DNA from: Desulfovibrio desulfuricans DSM 642
Lineage (GTDB): Bacteria; Desulfobacterota; Desulfovibrionia; Desulfovibrionales; Desulfovibrionaceae
Direction: 5' to 3'
Assembly: GCF_000420465.1 (NCBI RefSeq)
Contig: NZ_ATUZ01000013.1
Location: forward strand, 248,001-312,000
DNA length: 64,000 nucleotides
Below the pieces are notes generated by a model. The model searched no databases. It saw only the letters and a list, made by a program, of their open reading frames with translations, and was not told where the DNA came from. This document shows, in pieces, positions 33,139-41,867 of this stretch (the stretch's first letter is position 1; every line of letters starts with the position of its first letter). The translations under genes and the position numbers were made by a program.

Positions 33139-33441
33139 GTGAGACTCCAAGGGGTTAAGGGAGGTAGACTTTCTGCTTGAAGCCTTACCCATGTAAAGTC
33201 TCTGGCGAAAAATTTACTATACCCAATCAATGATGAGAAAATATAGGGCGAGGCTTGAAAAATGTCAATGAATGTTCTTGGTGGGGAAGAGATATTACAG
33301 CTTGAATTTACATTTTTTATAAAACTATCATCAGTCTGGGCAGTGAGATAGCATCTAAAAAATTATTTTTTATTATTATTTAGACACCGTAATTTTATGT
33401 TGGTATGATTGTTGATTGAAATAGAAAAAATTGGAGTATGT
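33139..33441. other. AT-rich intergenic region with TGGTA element
   Basis: This gap holds the upstream regions of the divergent RRM gene and of paralogue 2. TGGTATGATTGTTGAT (33401-33416) resembles a -24/-12 element with a mismatch at -12 and parallels the element at 31819. Confidence 0.3.
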
Positions 33442-33738
33442 ATGAATTATAAACTACGGCTTGTCGCAAATATTCTTACAAGCAAGGAAGAAAAAGTTTT
33501 TACCTTTCATGATGGGCAGAAAATGTCGATTGAACCCGTGGGCGATGGAAAAACAGTTAATATCTCGCTTGGGGAAGATGAGACGTACAAGACTAAAGGT
33601 GCCGACGCCTTTTTGAAAAGGGCGGAAAAGATACTCAAGCAGCGGGCACAGGGCGAAGCTGATGAGTCCTCTCAGAATCATGACGATATATTCAAGATTC
33701 TTTCCATGTACGAGGGATGTGGCCAGCGCCGTAGGTGA
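33442..33738 (+). CDS. Small protein, paralogue 2 of an unknown family
   Basis: The protein has 98 residues; TGGAG lies 5 bases before the ATG. It is the paralogue of the protein at 31858 (33 of 69 aligned positions identical), with the shared PVGDGK and YKTKGA motifs and the same LSMY ending. The upstream regions are also similar (TTTAGA...CAC.GT.AATTT...TTGGTA), so the whole unit including its promoter appears duplicated. Function unknown. Confidence 0.75.
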   Translation: MNYKLRLVANILTSKEEKVFTFHDGQKMSIEPVGDGKTVNISLGEDETYKTKGADAFLKRAEKILKQRAQGEADESSQNHDDIFKILSMYEGCGQRRR

Positions 33739-33786
33739 TAGCGGCTGAAAATGGCGCACGGTGCAGAGTATTGTTTGATTTCTTTT

Positions 33787-33825
33787 ATGGACGAAAACTT
33801 CCCTAAGCGGGGAGTTTTCGTCCAT
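33787..33825. other. Perfect 13-bp stem hairpin
   Basis: ATGGACGAAAACT pairs with AGTTTTCGTCCAT around a 13-base loop. There is no T-run on either side, so it may protect the 3' end of the paralogue 2 transcript. Confidence 0.45.
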
Positions 33826-33827
33826 CA

Positions 33828-33861
33828 TAAAAAAGGGGTTACTGTTTTCCAGTAACCCCTT
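33828..33861 (-). terminator. Rho-independent terminator of tRNA-Ser
   Basis: AAGGGGTTACTG/CAGTAACCCCTT followed by TTTTTTATG on the minus strand, 6 bases after the tRNA CCA end. Confidence 0.85.
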
Positions 33862-33867
33862 GAAATC

Positions 33868-33959
33868 TGGCGGAGAGGGGGAGATTCGAACTCCCGGTAC
33901 GCTATTAACGTACACACGATTTCCAATCGTGCTCCTTAGACCAGCTCGGACACCTCTCC
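33868..33959 (-). tRNA. tRNA-Ser(GGA)
   Basis: The transcript folds with acceptor stem GGAGAGG/CCTCTCC, discriminator G and an encoded CCA. The anticodon arm CACGA-TTGGAAA-TCGTG gives anticodon GGA (codons UCC/UCU). The T-arm reads GGGAG-TTCGAAT-CTCCC. The long variable arm is typical of a class II serine tRNA. Length is 92 nt. Confidence 0.95.
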
Positions 33960-34175
33960 ATTCGGTGTTGTGCACCGCTCAAAGCCGAATACCTATATAG
34001 CAGGCATTTGGGAATTGCAAGAGAAAAAAATGAATCAGGGCAGTTTGTTGCAAAAAAAGTTGTCGTAAGGGTATCAACCGCCCCAATGCAGCGCCCCTTT
34101 CCTATTCGCCGCACAGAGCATCGGGCTTGGCGAAGCCCTACAGCGCAGCAAAGTCCCACAGCGCCCCCCCAAGAG

Positions 34176-34209
34176 GCAAGGCCCACCCGGAATCCCGGAC
34201 GGGCCTTGC
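34176..34209. other. Hairpin downstream of the 46-aa gene
   Basis: GCAAGGCCC/GGGCCTTGC with a 16-base loop that contains CCGG/CCGG. No strong T-run, so it may be a weak terminator for the minus-strand small gene. The gap 33960-34247 otherwise shows no gene. Confidence 0.4.
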
Positions 34210-34247
34210 ATAATATATCAACAGGGGCTGCACGCGATCGGCCTTGG

Positions 34248-34388
34248 CTAATCGTCTTTGCGGTCCTTGTTTTTGGTCTCGTCATCTTTGCGCTTTTTCT
34301 TGGTGATCTGCGCGGCGCGATAAAAAGCCCACAGGCCAAAGACCGCCATAACGGTAATGCCTACAGCGTTGAGTGTCAGGACGTCCAT
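34248..34388 (-). CDS. 46-residue single-span membrane protein
   Basis: AAGGA lies 7 bases before the ATG at 34388. One hydrophobic helix (ITVMAVFGLWAFYRAA) is followed by a highly charged Lys/Asp tail (KKKRKDDETKNKDRKDD). This is the layout of small membrane adaptor proteins with the charged end in the cytoplasm. It sits between fabI and tRNA-Ser in the fabI orientation, about 80 bases past the fabI start-to-stop unit's opposite end. Function unknown. Confidence 0.65.
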   Translation of the reverse strand: MDVLTLNAVGITVMAVFGLWAFYRAAQITKKKRKDDETKNKDRKDD

Positions 34389-34469
34389 GCTCTGATCCTT
34401 CTGACGGCATCAGGCTGCTGAGGCCGCGCCATTGCGCAAGCGCGCGTTCTTGTTCTTGGCCGCAGGGGG

Positions 34470-35240
34470 TTAGCCCATCACGCCTATGGTGCTGAAGCCG
34501 CTGTCCACATAGATGACCTGGCCCGTCACAGCGTGGGCAAGGTCAGAGGCGAGGTACAGGGCCGTGCCGCCCACGTCGCCAGTGGTGACGTTGCGGTGCA
34601 GCGGGGCGTTGCGGTCAACAATGTTGCACAGATCCTTCATGCTGGAAACAGCAGAAGCGGCAAGGGTTTTAATGGGGCCAGCGCTGATGGCGTTGACGCG
34701 GATGCCCTTGGTGCCGAAGTCGCAGGCGAGGTAACGCACGGAGGCCTCAAGAGCGGCCTTGGCAACACCCATGACGTTGTAGCCGGGAATGACCTTGGTT
34801 GAACCGTGATAGGTCATGGTCATGATGGAAGAACCCTCGTGCAGCAGGGGTTCAAATGCGCGACAGACGCCGGTGAGCGAGTAGGCGGAAACGTCCAGGG
34901 CAAGGCGAAAGCCCTCGCGGGAGGTGTCCACAAAGCGGCCACCCAGGTCTTCGCGATTGGCAAAGGCCACGGAATGCACAAGAATGTCCAGATCGCCCCA
35001 CTTCTCTTTGACCAGATCTGCGGCGGCCTGAATCTGCGCGTCATCGCACACATCGCACTGGAAGGTGAATTCACCGCCAAGCTCTTCGCTCAGGGGGTCA
35101 ACGCGTTTTTTGATGGCATCTCCCACATAGTTGAACGCCAGACGGGCACCCTGTTCCTTGAGGGCATTGGCAATGCCGTAAGCGATACTTCTATTATTGG
35201 CCAAACCCAGTATAAGAGCTTTCTTTCCTTGCAGCAGCAT
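34470..35240 (-). CDS. fabI: Enoyl-ACP reductase (NADH)
   Basis: The protein has 256 residues, normal for FabI. The ATG at 35240 has AGGAGG upstream. The nucleotide-binding region is GLANNRSIAYGIA, and the catalytic pair is in YNVMGVAKAALE (Tyr-x6-Lys). The substrate-loop IKTLAAS is present. It catalyses the last reduction of fatty-acid elongation in the cytoplasm. It is preceded by a 219-base gap after purC, so it may have its own promoter. Confidence 0.95.
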   Translation of the reverse strand: MLLQGKKALILGLANNRSIAYGIANALKEQGARLAFNYVGDAIKKRVDPLSEELGGEFTFQCDVCDDAQIQAAADLVKEKWGDLDILVHSVAFANREDLGGRFVDTSREGFRLALDVSAYSLTGVCRAFEPLLHEGSSIMTMTYHGSTKVIPGYNVMGVAKAALEASVRYLACDFGTKGIRVNAISAGPIKTLAASAVSSMKDLCNIVDRNAPLHRNVTTGDVGGTALYLASDLAHAVTGQVIYVDSGFSTIGVMG

Positions 35241-35420
35241 GGATCCTCCTGAAAAAAACAATGCGAGCCGAACGAGTCGGCACTAAAGTGTATCAGAACA
35301 GCGGCAGCGCGCCTGGGCGAAAAAGCTGCACAATATACGGCGCTGTCGGACAGTGGACGGCAGGTCGATGGTACAGCCCGGCGCTTTTGTGAAAAAAGTG
35401 CCTAGGCTCCCACGCCAAAG

Positions 35421-35450
35421 GCGCGCCCGGCACTGTTGTACCGGACGCGC
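35421..35450. other. GC-rich hairpin after purC
   Basis: GCGCGCCCGG/CCGGACGCGC (one mismatch). Only a TTT follows on the minus strand. A weak terminator for the hisD-purC unit is possible. Confidence 0.4.
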
Positions 35451-35459
35451 TCAATTTTT

Positions 35460-36341
35460 TTACTTTGTAAGGATGTCGTAAGCTTCCTGGTAGCGGTTCG
35501 CCGTGGCCTTAATGATTTCTTCCGGCAGGGCGGGCGGCGGGGGCTGCTTGTTCCAGGGCTGCTTTTCCAGCCAGTCGCGCAGGTACTGCTTGTCAAAGCT
35601 GGGCTGGCCCTGACCGGGCTGATACTGGTCAGCGGGCCAGAAGCGGGAAGAATCGGGCGTGAGCACTTCATCAATGAGGTGCAGCTTGTCGTCAATAAAG
35701 CCGAATTCAAACTTGGTGTCCGCCACGATGATGCCGCGCCCGGCGGCGTAGGTGCGCCCGGCCTCGTAAATGGCAAGCGTGGTGCGTTCAACCTGGGCGG
35801 CGGTTTCCGCGCCGAGCAGTTCCCCAGCCTGAGCCACGCTGATGTTTTCATCGTGCTGGCCCAGTTCGGCCTTGGTGGAGGGCGTAAACAGCGCAGGTTC
35901 CAGCTTGTCGGATTCGCGCAGGTTGGCGGGCAGCTTGTAGCCGCACAGGGTGCCGGTGGCCTTGTAATCTTTCCAGCCGGAGCCGGTGATGTAGCCGCGC
36001 ACAATGCATTCCACGGGCAGGGGCTTGGCCTTGCGCACGATGACGGCGCGGCCTTCAAGCTCGTCCTTCCAAGGGGCCAGAGCGGCGGGGAAGCGGTTCA
36101 CATCGCTTTCAATCAAGTGATTGGGGATGATATCCTTGAACTTTTCCATCCAGAACAGGGTGATCTGGTTAAGAATCACGCCCTTGTAGGGGATGGGTTC
36201 GTTCATGATCACGTCAAAGGCCGACATGCGGTCAGTGGTGACAATGAGCAGTGTTTTTTCGTCCACATCATAGATGTCGCGCACTTTCCCGCGAGAAAGA
36301 AGGGGATAGGCGCTGATCTCGGTTTTTACCACGACTTTCAT
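35460..36341 (-). CDS. purC: Phosphoribosylaminoimidazole-succinocarboxamide synthase
   Basis: The protein has 293 residues. SAICAR synthetase features are visible: [10 protein letters not shown] near the N-terminus, [25 protein letters not shown], and [29 protein letters not shown]. It condenses CAIR with aspartate in purine synthesis. It starts 27 bases after hisD stops, so the two are probably cotranscribed. Confidence 0.96.
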   Translation of the reverse strand: MKVVVKTEISAYPLLSRGKVRDIYDVDEKTLLIVTTDRMSAFDVIMNEPIPYKGVILNQITLFWMEKFKDIIPNHLIESDVNRFPAALAPWKDELEGRAVIVRKAKPLPVECIVRGYITGSGWKDYKATGTLCGYKLPANLRESDKLEPALFTPSTKAELGQHDENISVAQAGELLGAETAAQVERTTLAIYEAGRTYAAGRGIIVADTKFEFGFIDDKLHLIDEVLTPDSSRFWPADQYQPGQGQPSFDKQYLRDWLEKQPWNKQPPPPALPEEIIKATANRYQEAYDILTK

Positions 36342-36368
36342 GATGGCTCCTGATTCCTCTGGCTCTTG

Positions 36369-37673
36369 CTATTTCTTCCCGCGCGCTTCAACGGAGCGGG
36401 CGTGGGCTTCCAGGCCTTCCAGCCGGGCAAGGGCGGCTATGGACTGCATGTTCTGCTGTAAAAAGGTTGAAGAAGCGGCCACGATGCTGGTCTTTTTGCA
36501 GAAGGTCTGCACCGAAAGAGCCGATGAAAAACGCGCCGTTCCCAGTGTGGGCAGCACATGGTTGGGCCCGGCAAAATAGTCGCCCACAGGTTCGGGGCTG
36601 TGCTGGCCCATGAACACGGCCCCGGCATGGCGAATAAAGGGCAATACGGCCCAGGGGTCGCGGGTGCACAGCTCAAGGTGCTCCGGGGCCACCATGTTGG
36701 CAACTGCCACAGCTACGGAAAGATTGGGCGTAACCACAATGGCGCTCCAGTCTTCCAGCGCGCGGGCGGCGGTGGTGGCTCTGGGCAGGGCGGCGCACTG
36801 CTTTTTCAGCTCCTGCTGGAGGGTATCGGCCAGACGGGCATCGTCAGTGATGCAGATGGCCGAGGCCAGGGCATCGTGTTCCGCCTGCGAAAGCATATCC
36901 GCAGCAAGCCATGCGGGGTTGGCGGAAGAATCGGCCAGCACGAGCACTTCGCTCGGCCCGGCGATCATATCAATGCCCACAATGCCCTGCACAAAGCGCT
37001 TGGCAGTGGTGACAAAAATATTGCCCGGCCCGGCAATAACATCCACGGGGTGAATGGTCTGCGTGCCGTAGGCCATGGCCGCAATGGACCATGCCCCGCC
37101 AACGCGGTAAACTTCATCAATATCAAGCAGATGCGCTGCGGCAAGAATGTGCGGATTAACCGTGCCGTCCTTGCGGGGCGGCGTAAATACGGCCAGACGC
37201 GGCACACCGGCCACCTGGGCGGGTATGGCGCTCATGAGCAGGCTGGAAACAAGGGGCGTATTGCCGCCCTGACCGCCGGGAACATACAGGCCGCCCGCGT
37301 CAACAGATGTAACCTGCTGGCCGAGAATGCTGCCGTCCTGGCGGGTGAGAAACCACGATTTCTCAACCTGAGCTTCGTGGAAAGAACGAATATTGGCCGC
37401 AGCCTCGCCGATGATTTCGCGGCTTTCAATGGTAACGGAGGCTGCCGCCTTGGCGATTTCCTGCTCGCTCACGCGCAGGGGCGGGGCAAAGTCAGGGCAG
37501 TCAAAATTGCGCGTGTACTCCACAAGGGCATCGTCGCCCTTTTGCCGCACAGCGTTGATAATGTCGGTTACGGCGCTTTCCACCCCGTTGCCGGGATTGT
37601 GCCGCCCTTGCAGCCACTGGGCCAGCGCGGGCCATTCCTGTTCATGTTGCAGCGTCAAAATTCGGCATGTCAT
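36369..37673 (-). CDS. hisD: Histidinol dehydrogenase
   Basis: The protein has 434 residues, full length. Family features include YVPGGQGGNTPLVSSLLMSAIPAQVAGVPR, IDMIAGPSEVLVLAD and EHLELCTRDP with the zinc/active-site His and Glu. It performs the last two oxidations of histidine synthesis. It is not beside other his genes here but heads a pair with purC, two pathways linked through AICAR. The 206-base gap to divergent grpE carries promoters for both. Confidence 0.96.
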   Translation of the reverse strand: MTCRILTLQHEQEWPALAQWLQGRHNPGNGVESAVTDIINAVRQKGDDALVEYTRNFDCPDFAPPLRVSEQEIAKAAASVTIESREIIGEAAANIRSFHEAQVEKSWFLTRQDGSILGQQVTSVDAGGLYVPGGQGGNTPLVSSLLMSAIPAQVAGVPRLAVFTPPRKDGTVNPHILAAAHLLDIDEVYRVGGAWSIAAMAYGTQTIHPVDVIAGPGNIFVTTAKRFVQGIVGIDMIAGPSEVLVLADSSANPAWLAADMLSQAEHDALASAICITDDARLADTLQQELKKQCAALPRATTAARALEDWSAIVVTPNLSVAVAVANMVAPEHLELCTRDPWAVLPFIRHAGAVFMGQHSPEPVGDYFAGPNHVLPTLGTARFSSALSVQTFCKKTSIVAASSTFLQQNMQSIAALARLEGLEAHARSVEARGKK

Positions 37674-37879
37674 AGTGCTGTTCCTCTTCTGGTTCGCGCA
37701 ATATACAGAAGCCGCCGCAGAATGTCGAGGCGCAGATGTCTGTCAACTGGCGCAAGTGCTGGGGCAGTGGAGCCGGAACAAAACTTTTTGCAGTTACGGC
37801 AGCGCCTTGACAGGGTGGACAAGCATACTTACTTAACGGGAAGCATCGTGACCCCGCCGGGGTCGACTCAGGAGGAAGC

Positions 37880-38533
37880 ATGCAGCGTCATAAAATGAAC
37901 CACTCATTCGGACAGCAGGGCAGTCAGCAGGGCGGCCAGGCGGATAACCGGGCAGAATGCCAGCCCGAAAGACCGGAAGATGGTTTTCTTGAAGAAGATG
38001 GTATTCTGTTCGGTCAAAATGCGGGCAAAAACCCCGCTGCCGATTCCGTGCAGGAGTCTGATACTGCCCCGGCAGACAAGGCGGCTTCAGCCGAAAGCCT
38101 TGAAGAACGTTGCAAGGCGGAGCTGACAGAAATGCGCCTGCGCAATGCCGCAGAAATGGACAATTTCAAGAAGCGCCTCACGCGCGAGCATGAAGAGCAG
38201 ATGCGCTACGCGGCTGAAAAGGTCTTGGGCGACCTGCTGCCCACGCTCGACAATCTTGATCTGGCCCTGCGTTACGGCAGCAAGAGCGAAGCCTGCAAGG
38301 ACATGTTGCAGGGTGTGGCCATGACCCACAAGCTCCTGCTTGATGCGGTGGAAAAGCACGGCCTCAGGCCTATGGGTGAGGAAGGCGAAGAATTTGATCC
38401 CAACGTGCATGAAGCCGTGGGTTTTGAAGACCGCCCCGATTTTGCCCCCAACTCTGTGGCGCGTGTGCTGCAACGGGGTTTCAAGCTGGGCGACCGCTTG
38501 CTCCGCCCCGCCAAGGTGATGATAAAACAGTAA
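37880..38533 (+). CDS. grpE: Nucleotide exchange factor GrpE
   Basis: The protein has 217 residues. AGGAGGAAGC precedes the ATG. The N-terminal ~75 residues are acidic, Gln-rich and disordered-looking; then comes the long coiled-coil (ERCKAELTEMRLRNAAEMDNFKKRL), the four-helix part, and the beta-wing ending VARVLQRGFKLGDRLLRPAKV. It drives ADP release from DnaK. A TTGACA lies about 70 bases upstream but its -10 partner is poor; no CIRCE element was seen. dnaK is not in the following sequence, since a strong terminator ends the gene. Confidence 0.95.
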   Translation: MQRHKMNHSFGQQGSQQGGQADNRAECQPERPEDGFLEEDGILFGQNAGKNPAADSVQESDTAPADKAASAESLEERCKAELTEMRLRNAAEMDNFKKRLTREHEEQMRYAAEKVLGDLLPTLDNLDLALRYGSKSEACKDMLQGVAMTHKLLLDAVEKHGLRPMGEEGEEFDPNVHEAVGFEDRPDFAPNSVARVLQRGFKLGDRLLRPAKVMIKQ

Positions 38534-38554
38534 TTTTTTTTACGCGGTTTTTGG

Positions 38555-38590
38555 GCCCGGCGTCTTCGGATGCCGGGCTTTTCTGTTTTT
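38555..38590 (+). terminator. Rho-independent terminator of grpE
   Basis: GCCCGGCGTC-TTCG-GATGCCGGGC with a stable UUCG tetraloop, followed by TTTTCTGTTTTTT. Confidence 0.92.
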
Positions 38591-38598
38591 TGCGCTGG

Positions 38599-39579
38599 TT
38601 ATGCCGTGCCCAGAAAATGGGCAGCTTCGGCAATGATCTGCCGTAATTGTAATGTCGTATCCGGCTCGTCACCCTCATGGGCGCTGCCGTCCGTGTCGTA
38701 AGCACCACCCACTTGCAGCGCCAGGCCCAGGCGTAGTTCCAGCAGTTCCCCTTCCGCCAGCGGGCAAAAGACAACACCTCTCCGCCCAATGGCGGAAAAT
38801 GAACGCGGCAGCATTCCCATGCCATCCCCCTGGGCAATGCGGGCCAGCAGCACGTCGTGCTCTTCCGGTTCTTCCAGATATACTGGTGCAAAGCCCACAT
38901 GGGTGAAAATGCCACGCATATGGTCAAAGTACGCGGGATTGTTCTCGCGCCGAAACCAGAAAAGAGGTCTGCCGTTCAGGTCTTGCAGTTTTGCTGCGCC
39001 ATTGCCTGCAGGGGGCAGGCCTGCAAGCCATGCTGCGGGCAAAGCTGCAAGCAGAGGTTCCGCATACGGCAGGGGGCTAACATGCACGCCCGCAGCATCA
39101 AGAGGCAGAGCCACCAGCGCCGCGTTCAGCCTGCCCCGGCGAACTCCCCGCGCAAGTTGGGGCGAAGGCTGGCGCACATACCGCACCGGGCTGCCGTTGA
39201 GAGTATCAAGTCTTTTTATAAAGCCCGCAAAAATGCCCTGTTCAAAGGCTGTTGTCAGACCAATGGACAAGGGCGCTTCCGATCCATTCCTGCCATGTCC
39301 GAGCCTCCGCAAACGCAGTCCTGCGGCGTCCTGTGCTCCCAGTACCGGGCGGGCAATGCGCAGCACTTCCAGCCCTGCCTCCGTGAGTGTCAGCCCTCGG
39401 CTGTGGCGCTCAAACAGCGTGAGGCCCAGCATTTCTTCCAGATGCCGCATATGGCGGCTCAGGGGCGGCTGGGTCATATACAGCCTGTCAGCGGCGCGCC
39501 GCAGGCTGCCTTCTTCTGCAACTACAGAAAAATAGCGCAGCAGCCGCCAGTCGGGGATGTCAAAAAGATCGTTAGCCAT
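38599..39579 (-). CDS. LysR-family transcriptional regulator
   Basis: The protein has 326 residues. The N-terminal winged helix-turn-helix (LRYFSVVAEEGSLRRAADRLYMTQPPLSRHMRHLEEMLGLTLF) is canonical; a two-lobed effector domain follows. It is divergent from the small carboxymuconolactone-decarboxylase-like gene with about 105 bases between starts, the usual layout for a LysR regulator and its target. The effector is unknown. Confidence 0.92.
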   Translation of the reverse strand: MANDLFDIPDWRLLRYFSVVAEEGSLRRAADRLYMTQPPLSRHMRHLEEMLGLTLFERHSRGLTLTEAGLEVLRIARPVLGAQDAAGLRLRRLGHGRNGSEAPLSIGLTTAFEQGIFAGFIKRLDTLNGSPVRYVRQPSPQLARGVRRGRLNAALVALPLDAAGVHVSPLPYAEPLLAALPAAWLAGLPPAGNGAAKLQDLNGRPLFWFRRENNPAYFDHMRGIFTHVGFAPVYLEEPEEHDVLLARIAQGDGMGMLPRSFSAIGRRGVVFCPLAEGELLELRLGLALQVGGAYDTDGSAHEGDEPDTTLQLRQIIAEAAHFLGTA

Positions 39580-39684
39580 GCTTTAAAGGTATCACCAAAA
39601 AGGCAAGAGGCAAAGCGCGGGCATGGGCATAAAAGTCTGATCAGGGCCACGGCATTGAGCCAGGCCATTACACCGGAGAATGTC

Positions 39685-40071
39685 ATGCAGACTGATCGTT
39701 ATGCCGCAGGGCTTGCCATGCTGGAACAGGTTGATGGACGCGGCGGAGAAGAAGTGCTGGAAAGCGTGCGGGCTATTTGCCCCGATTTTGCGCGATACCT
39801 TGTGGAATTTCCGTTCGGGGATATCTATTCAAGGCCAGGGCTGGATTTGAAAAAGCGGGAGATCGCCGTTGTGGCGGCCCTGACAGCAATGGGCAACGCG
39901 GCCCCGCAACTGCGCGTGCATATTGCGGCTGCCCTGCATGTGGGCTGCACCCGCAAGGAAATACTGGAGGTCATTATGCAGATGGCCGTGTACGCGGGTT
40001 TTCCCGCCGCGTTGAACGGCCTGTTTGTCGCCAGGGATGTTTTTGACGGGCAGGATGGGCAGAAAGTGTAG
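39685..40071 (+). CDS. Carboxymuconolactone-decarboxylase-family protein
   Basis: The protein has 128 residues. The ATG at 39685 has GGAGA upstream; the open frame continues far upstream only as antisense to the LysR gene. The CMD fold is indicated by LKKREIAVVAALTAMGNAAPQLRVHIAAALHVGCTRKEILEVIMQMAVYAGFPAALNG. There is no CxxC pair, so it is not an AhpD peroxidase. It is probably a small decarboxylase or isomerase-like enzyme controlled by the divergent LysR protein. Confidence 0.88.
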   Translation: MQTDRYAAGLAMLEQVDGRGGEEVLESVRAICPDFARYLVEFPFGDIYSRPGLDLKKREIAVVAALTAMGNAAPQLRVHIAAALHVGCTRKEILEVIMQMAVYAGFPAALNGLFVARDVFDGQDGQKV

Positions 40072-40176
40072 GGCAGACAGGCGCGGCGGTTGCTGTTGGC
40101 AGCCGCTGCGTCAGAAAATGGGGAAATGCAGGGCGGAAGCAGAAGCCCGCCATTATGCGGCAAAGTTCGGGAGCAG

Positions 40177-41274
40177 CTATATGTCTGAATATTTCGCGGC
40201 GATGCTGCGGAACTGCTCCTGCATGGCCAAAAAAGCGTCCACCACTTCGGGGTCAAACTGGGTTCCGCGTCCTTCCACAATAATGCGCATGGCTGTTTCG
40301 TGCGGCATGGCGGGTTTGTAGACTCGCTTGCTGCGCAGTGCGTCATACACGTCGGCCACGCTCATAAGGCGGGCTGAAAGCGGAATGTCCTTGCCAGCAA
40401 TCCCGCGCGGGTAGCCCTTGCCGTCCCAACGCTCGTGGTGGCAGTAGGCAATGTCGCTGGCGATGCGCAGAAAGGAATTTTCTCCCAGAAACTTGTCAGC
40501 CGAGGCCAGCACCGCGCGCCCGAGCGTGGTGTGTTCCTTCATGGCTTCGTATTCCTCATCGGTGAGGGGGCCGGGCTTGTGCAGCACTGTGTCTGCAATG
40601 GCGACCTTGCCCACATCGTGCAGCGGCGCTGAAAGGTAGAGCCACGAAATGGCATCGGCGTCCAGTTCGTCCCTGTACTCGGGCAGTTGCGAAATATAGA
40701 CGGCCAGCGCCTTCACGTAGTTCTGCGTACGTTTGATGTGCGCGCCGGTTTCCGTATCGCGCCATTCCGCAAGGCTTGCCATGGCGTGAATGGTGGCTTC
40801 CTGCGTAAGGGCAAGCTGGCGTGTGCGGGCAAGCACCAGATCGTTCAGATGGTCGCGGTAGAGTTTGAATTTGAGCTGGTTGGCTACGCGGTTGCGCACC
40901 AGCGAAGAGCGGAAAGGCTTGGTTATGTAATCCTGCGCGCCCAGAGAAAGGCCCTTGGCTTCGTCAGTTTCTTCATTCTGCGCCGTAATGAACATAACCG
41001 GGATGTCGCGGGTCTGCGCATCGCCGCGCAGGCGTTTGCAGACTTCATACCCGTCCATGCCGGGCATGATGACGTCAAGGAGGATCAGGTCTGGCGGGGG
41101 GTGCCGCAGGGCCAGACGCAGGGCGTCCGTGCCGTTTTTGGCAAACATGATTGTGTATTTGTCGCGCAGGCATTCACTGAGAATGCGCAGATTTTCAGGC
41201 GCGTCATCCACAAGCAGGATGATGTTGCGCCTGTCTACCTGGGATGGATCGGCGGATTCTTCTGCCCAGCTCAT
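40177..41274 (-). CDS. Response regulator with HD-GYP c-di-GMP phosphodiesterase domain
   Basis: The protein has 365 residues. The receiver domain (~17-135) has the phospho-acceptor in LILLDVIMPGMDGYEVC. A linker helix leads to an HD-GYP domain (~165-360) with HDVGK and HHERWDGKGYPRGIAG, the full signature of active enzymes. The start overlaps the end of the pqiC-like gene by 4 bases, so it is the last gene of the Mla/Pqi operon. No histidine kinase is nearby. Coupling of envelope lipid transport to c-di-GMP signalling is inferred from the operon only. Confidence 0.93.
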   Translation of the reverse strand: MSWAEESADPSQVDRRNIILLVDDAPENLRILSECLRDKYTIMFAKNGTDALRLALRHPPPDLILLDVIMPGMDGYEVCKRLRGDAQTRDIPVMFITAQNEETDEAKGLSLGAQDYITKPFRSSLVRNRVANQLKFKLYRDHLNDLVLARTRQLALTQEATIHAMASLAEWRDTETGAHIKRTQNYVKALAVYISQLPEYRDELDADAISWLYLSAPLHDVGKVAIADTVLHKPGPLTDEEYEAMKEHTTLGRAVLASADKFLGENSFLRIASDIAYCHHERWDGKGYPRGIAGKDIPLSARLMSVADVYDALRSKRVYKPAMPHETAMRIIVEGRGTQFDPEVVDAFLAMQEQFRSIAAKYSDI

Positions 41275-41867
41275 GACTTGCCCCGTGTGAGTACGGGCAG
41301 GCGGGCGGCTAGATGTTCACCCATGCGGCGCACCATGCGGCTTTCTGCCGCTGTGAGCACATCATAGGTTTTGCCCGCCACCGGTTCAGCATCGGCATAA
41401 ATGCCTCGGGCGATGACGTCGTCGTGGCGGTTTTTGAGTGTCCAGCGCGCTTCAAGCACGGCCCTGGAGTCGAAATTGCCGTCCAGCCTCTGCAAATCCA
41501 CAAGCAGCACATAGTCGGCGCGAGTGTCGTCGCCCGGCGCCAGCACGTTCAGCCCCACAGCCAGCAAGGGCGGGGTCAGCACTTCCTGCACCACGCGGCG
41601 CACACCATGCCCCACGGGCTCCGCCCAGGCGTGGAATTGCGAAACCACAAGCTCTGTTTCGCCGTTCACGCGGCTGACAATGCTGTTGCGGTCAAGATAA
41701 TCCGGCACGGTAACCTGCGCCACGCGCAGGTTTTTGCTGGGCAGCGTGTCGGCCTTGACCGGGTCAAGGGCGCTTTCAAGCAGATAGTAGCGCGTGGGAG
41801 TGCTGCGCGCGCAGCCGCTCAAAAGTGTGAGCAGCACCAGCGAAAGAAGAAGGATTTTGCGTTGCAT
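41271..41867 (-). CDS. PqiC-like outer-membrane lipoprotein (ABC transport auxiliary)
   Basis: The protein has 198 residues. The lipobox LLSGC (~15-19) marks a lipoprotein. The RYYLLES start and the later PDYLDRNSIVSR segment are typical of the ABC-type transport auxiliary family (PqiC/YmbA). It would sit at the outer membrane as partner of the MCE protein encoded directly upstream, whose stop overlaps this start. Confidence 0.88.
   Translation of the reverse strand: MQRKILLLSLVLLTLLSGCARSTPTRYYLLESALDPVKADTLPSKNLRVAQVTVPDYLDRNSIVSRVNGETELVVSQFHAWAEPVGHGVRRVVQEVLTPPLLAVGLNVLAPGDDTRADYVLLVDLQRLDGNFDSRAVLEARWTLKNRHDDVIARGIYADAEPVAGKTYDVLTAAESRMVRRMGEHLAARLPVLTRGKS

Noticed and set aside
37807-37835. 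Sigma-70 or heat-shock promoter before grpE
   Set aside because: A good TTGACA is present but neither a -10 hexamer nor a heat-shock -10 at suitable spacing is convincing.
38857-39684. Upstream extension of the carboxymuconolactone-decarboxylase-like frame
   Set aside because: It runs antisense through the LysR gene; the family match begins at the ATG at 39685, which has a ribosome binding site.
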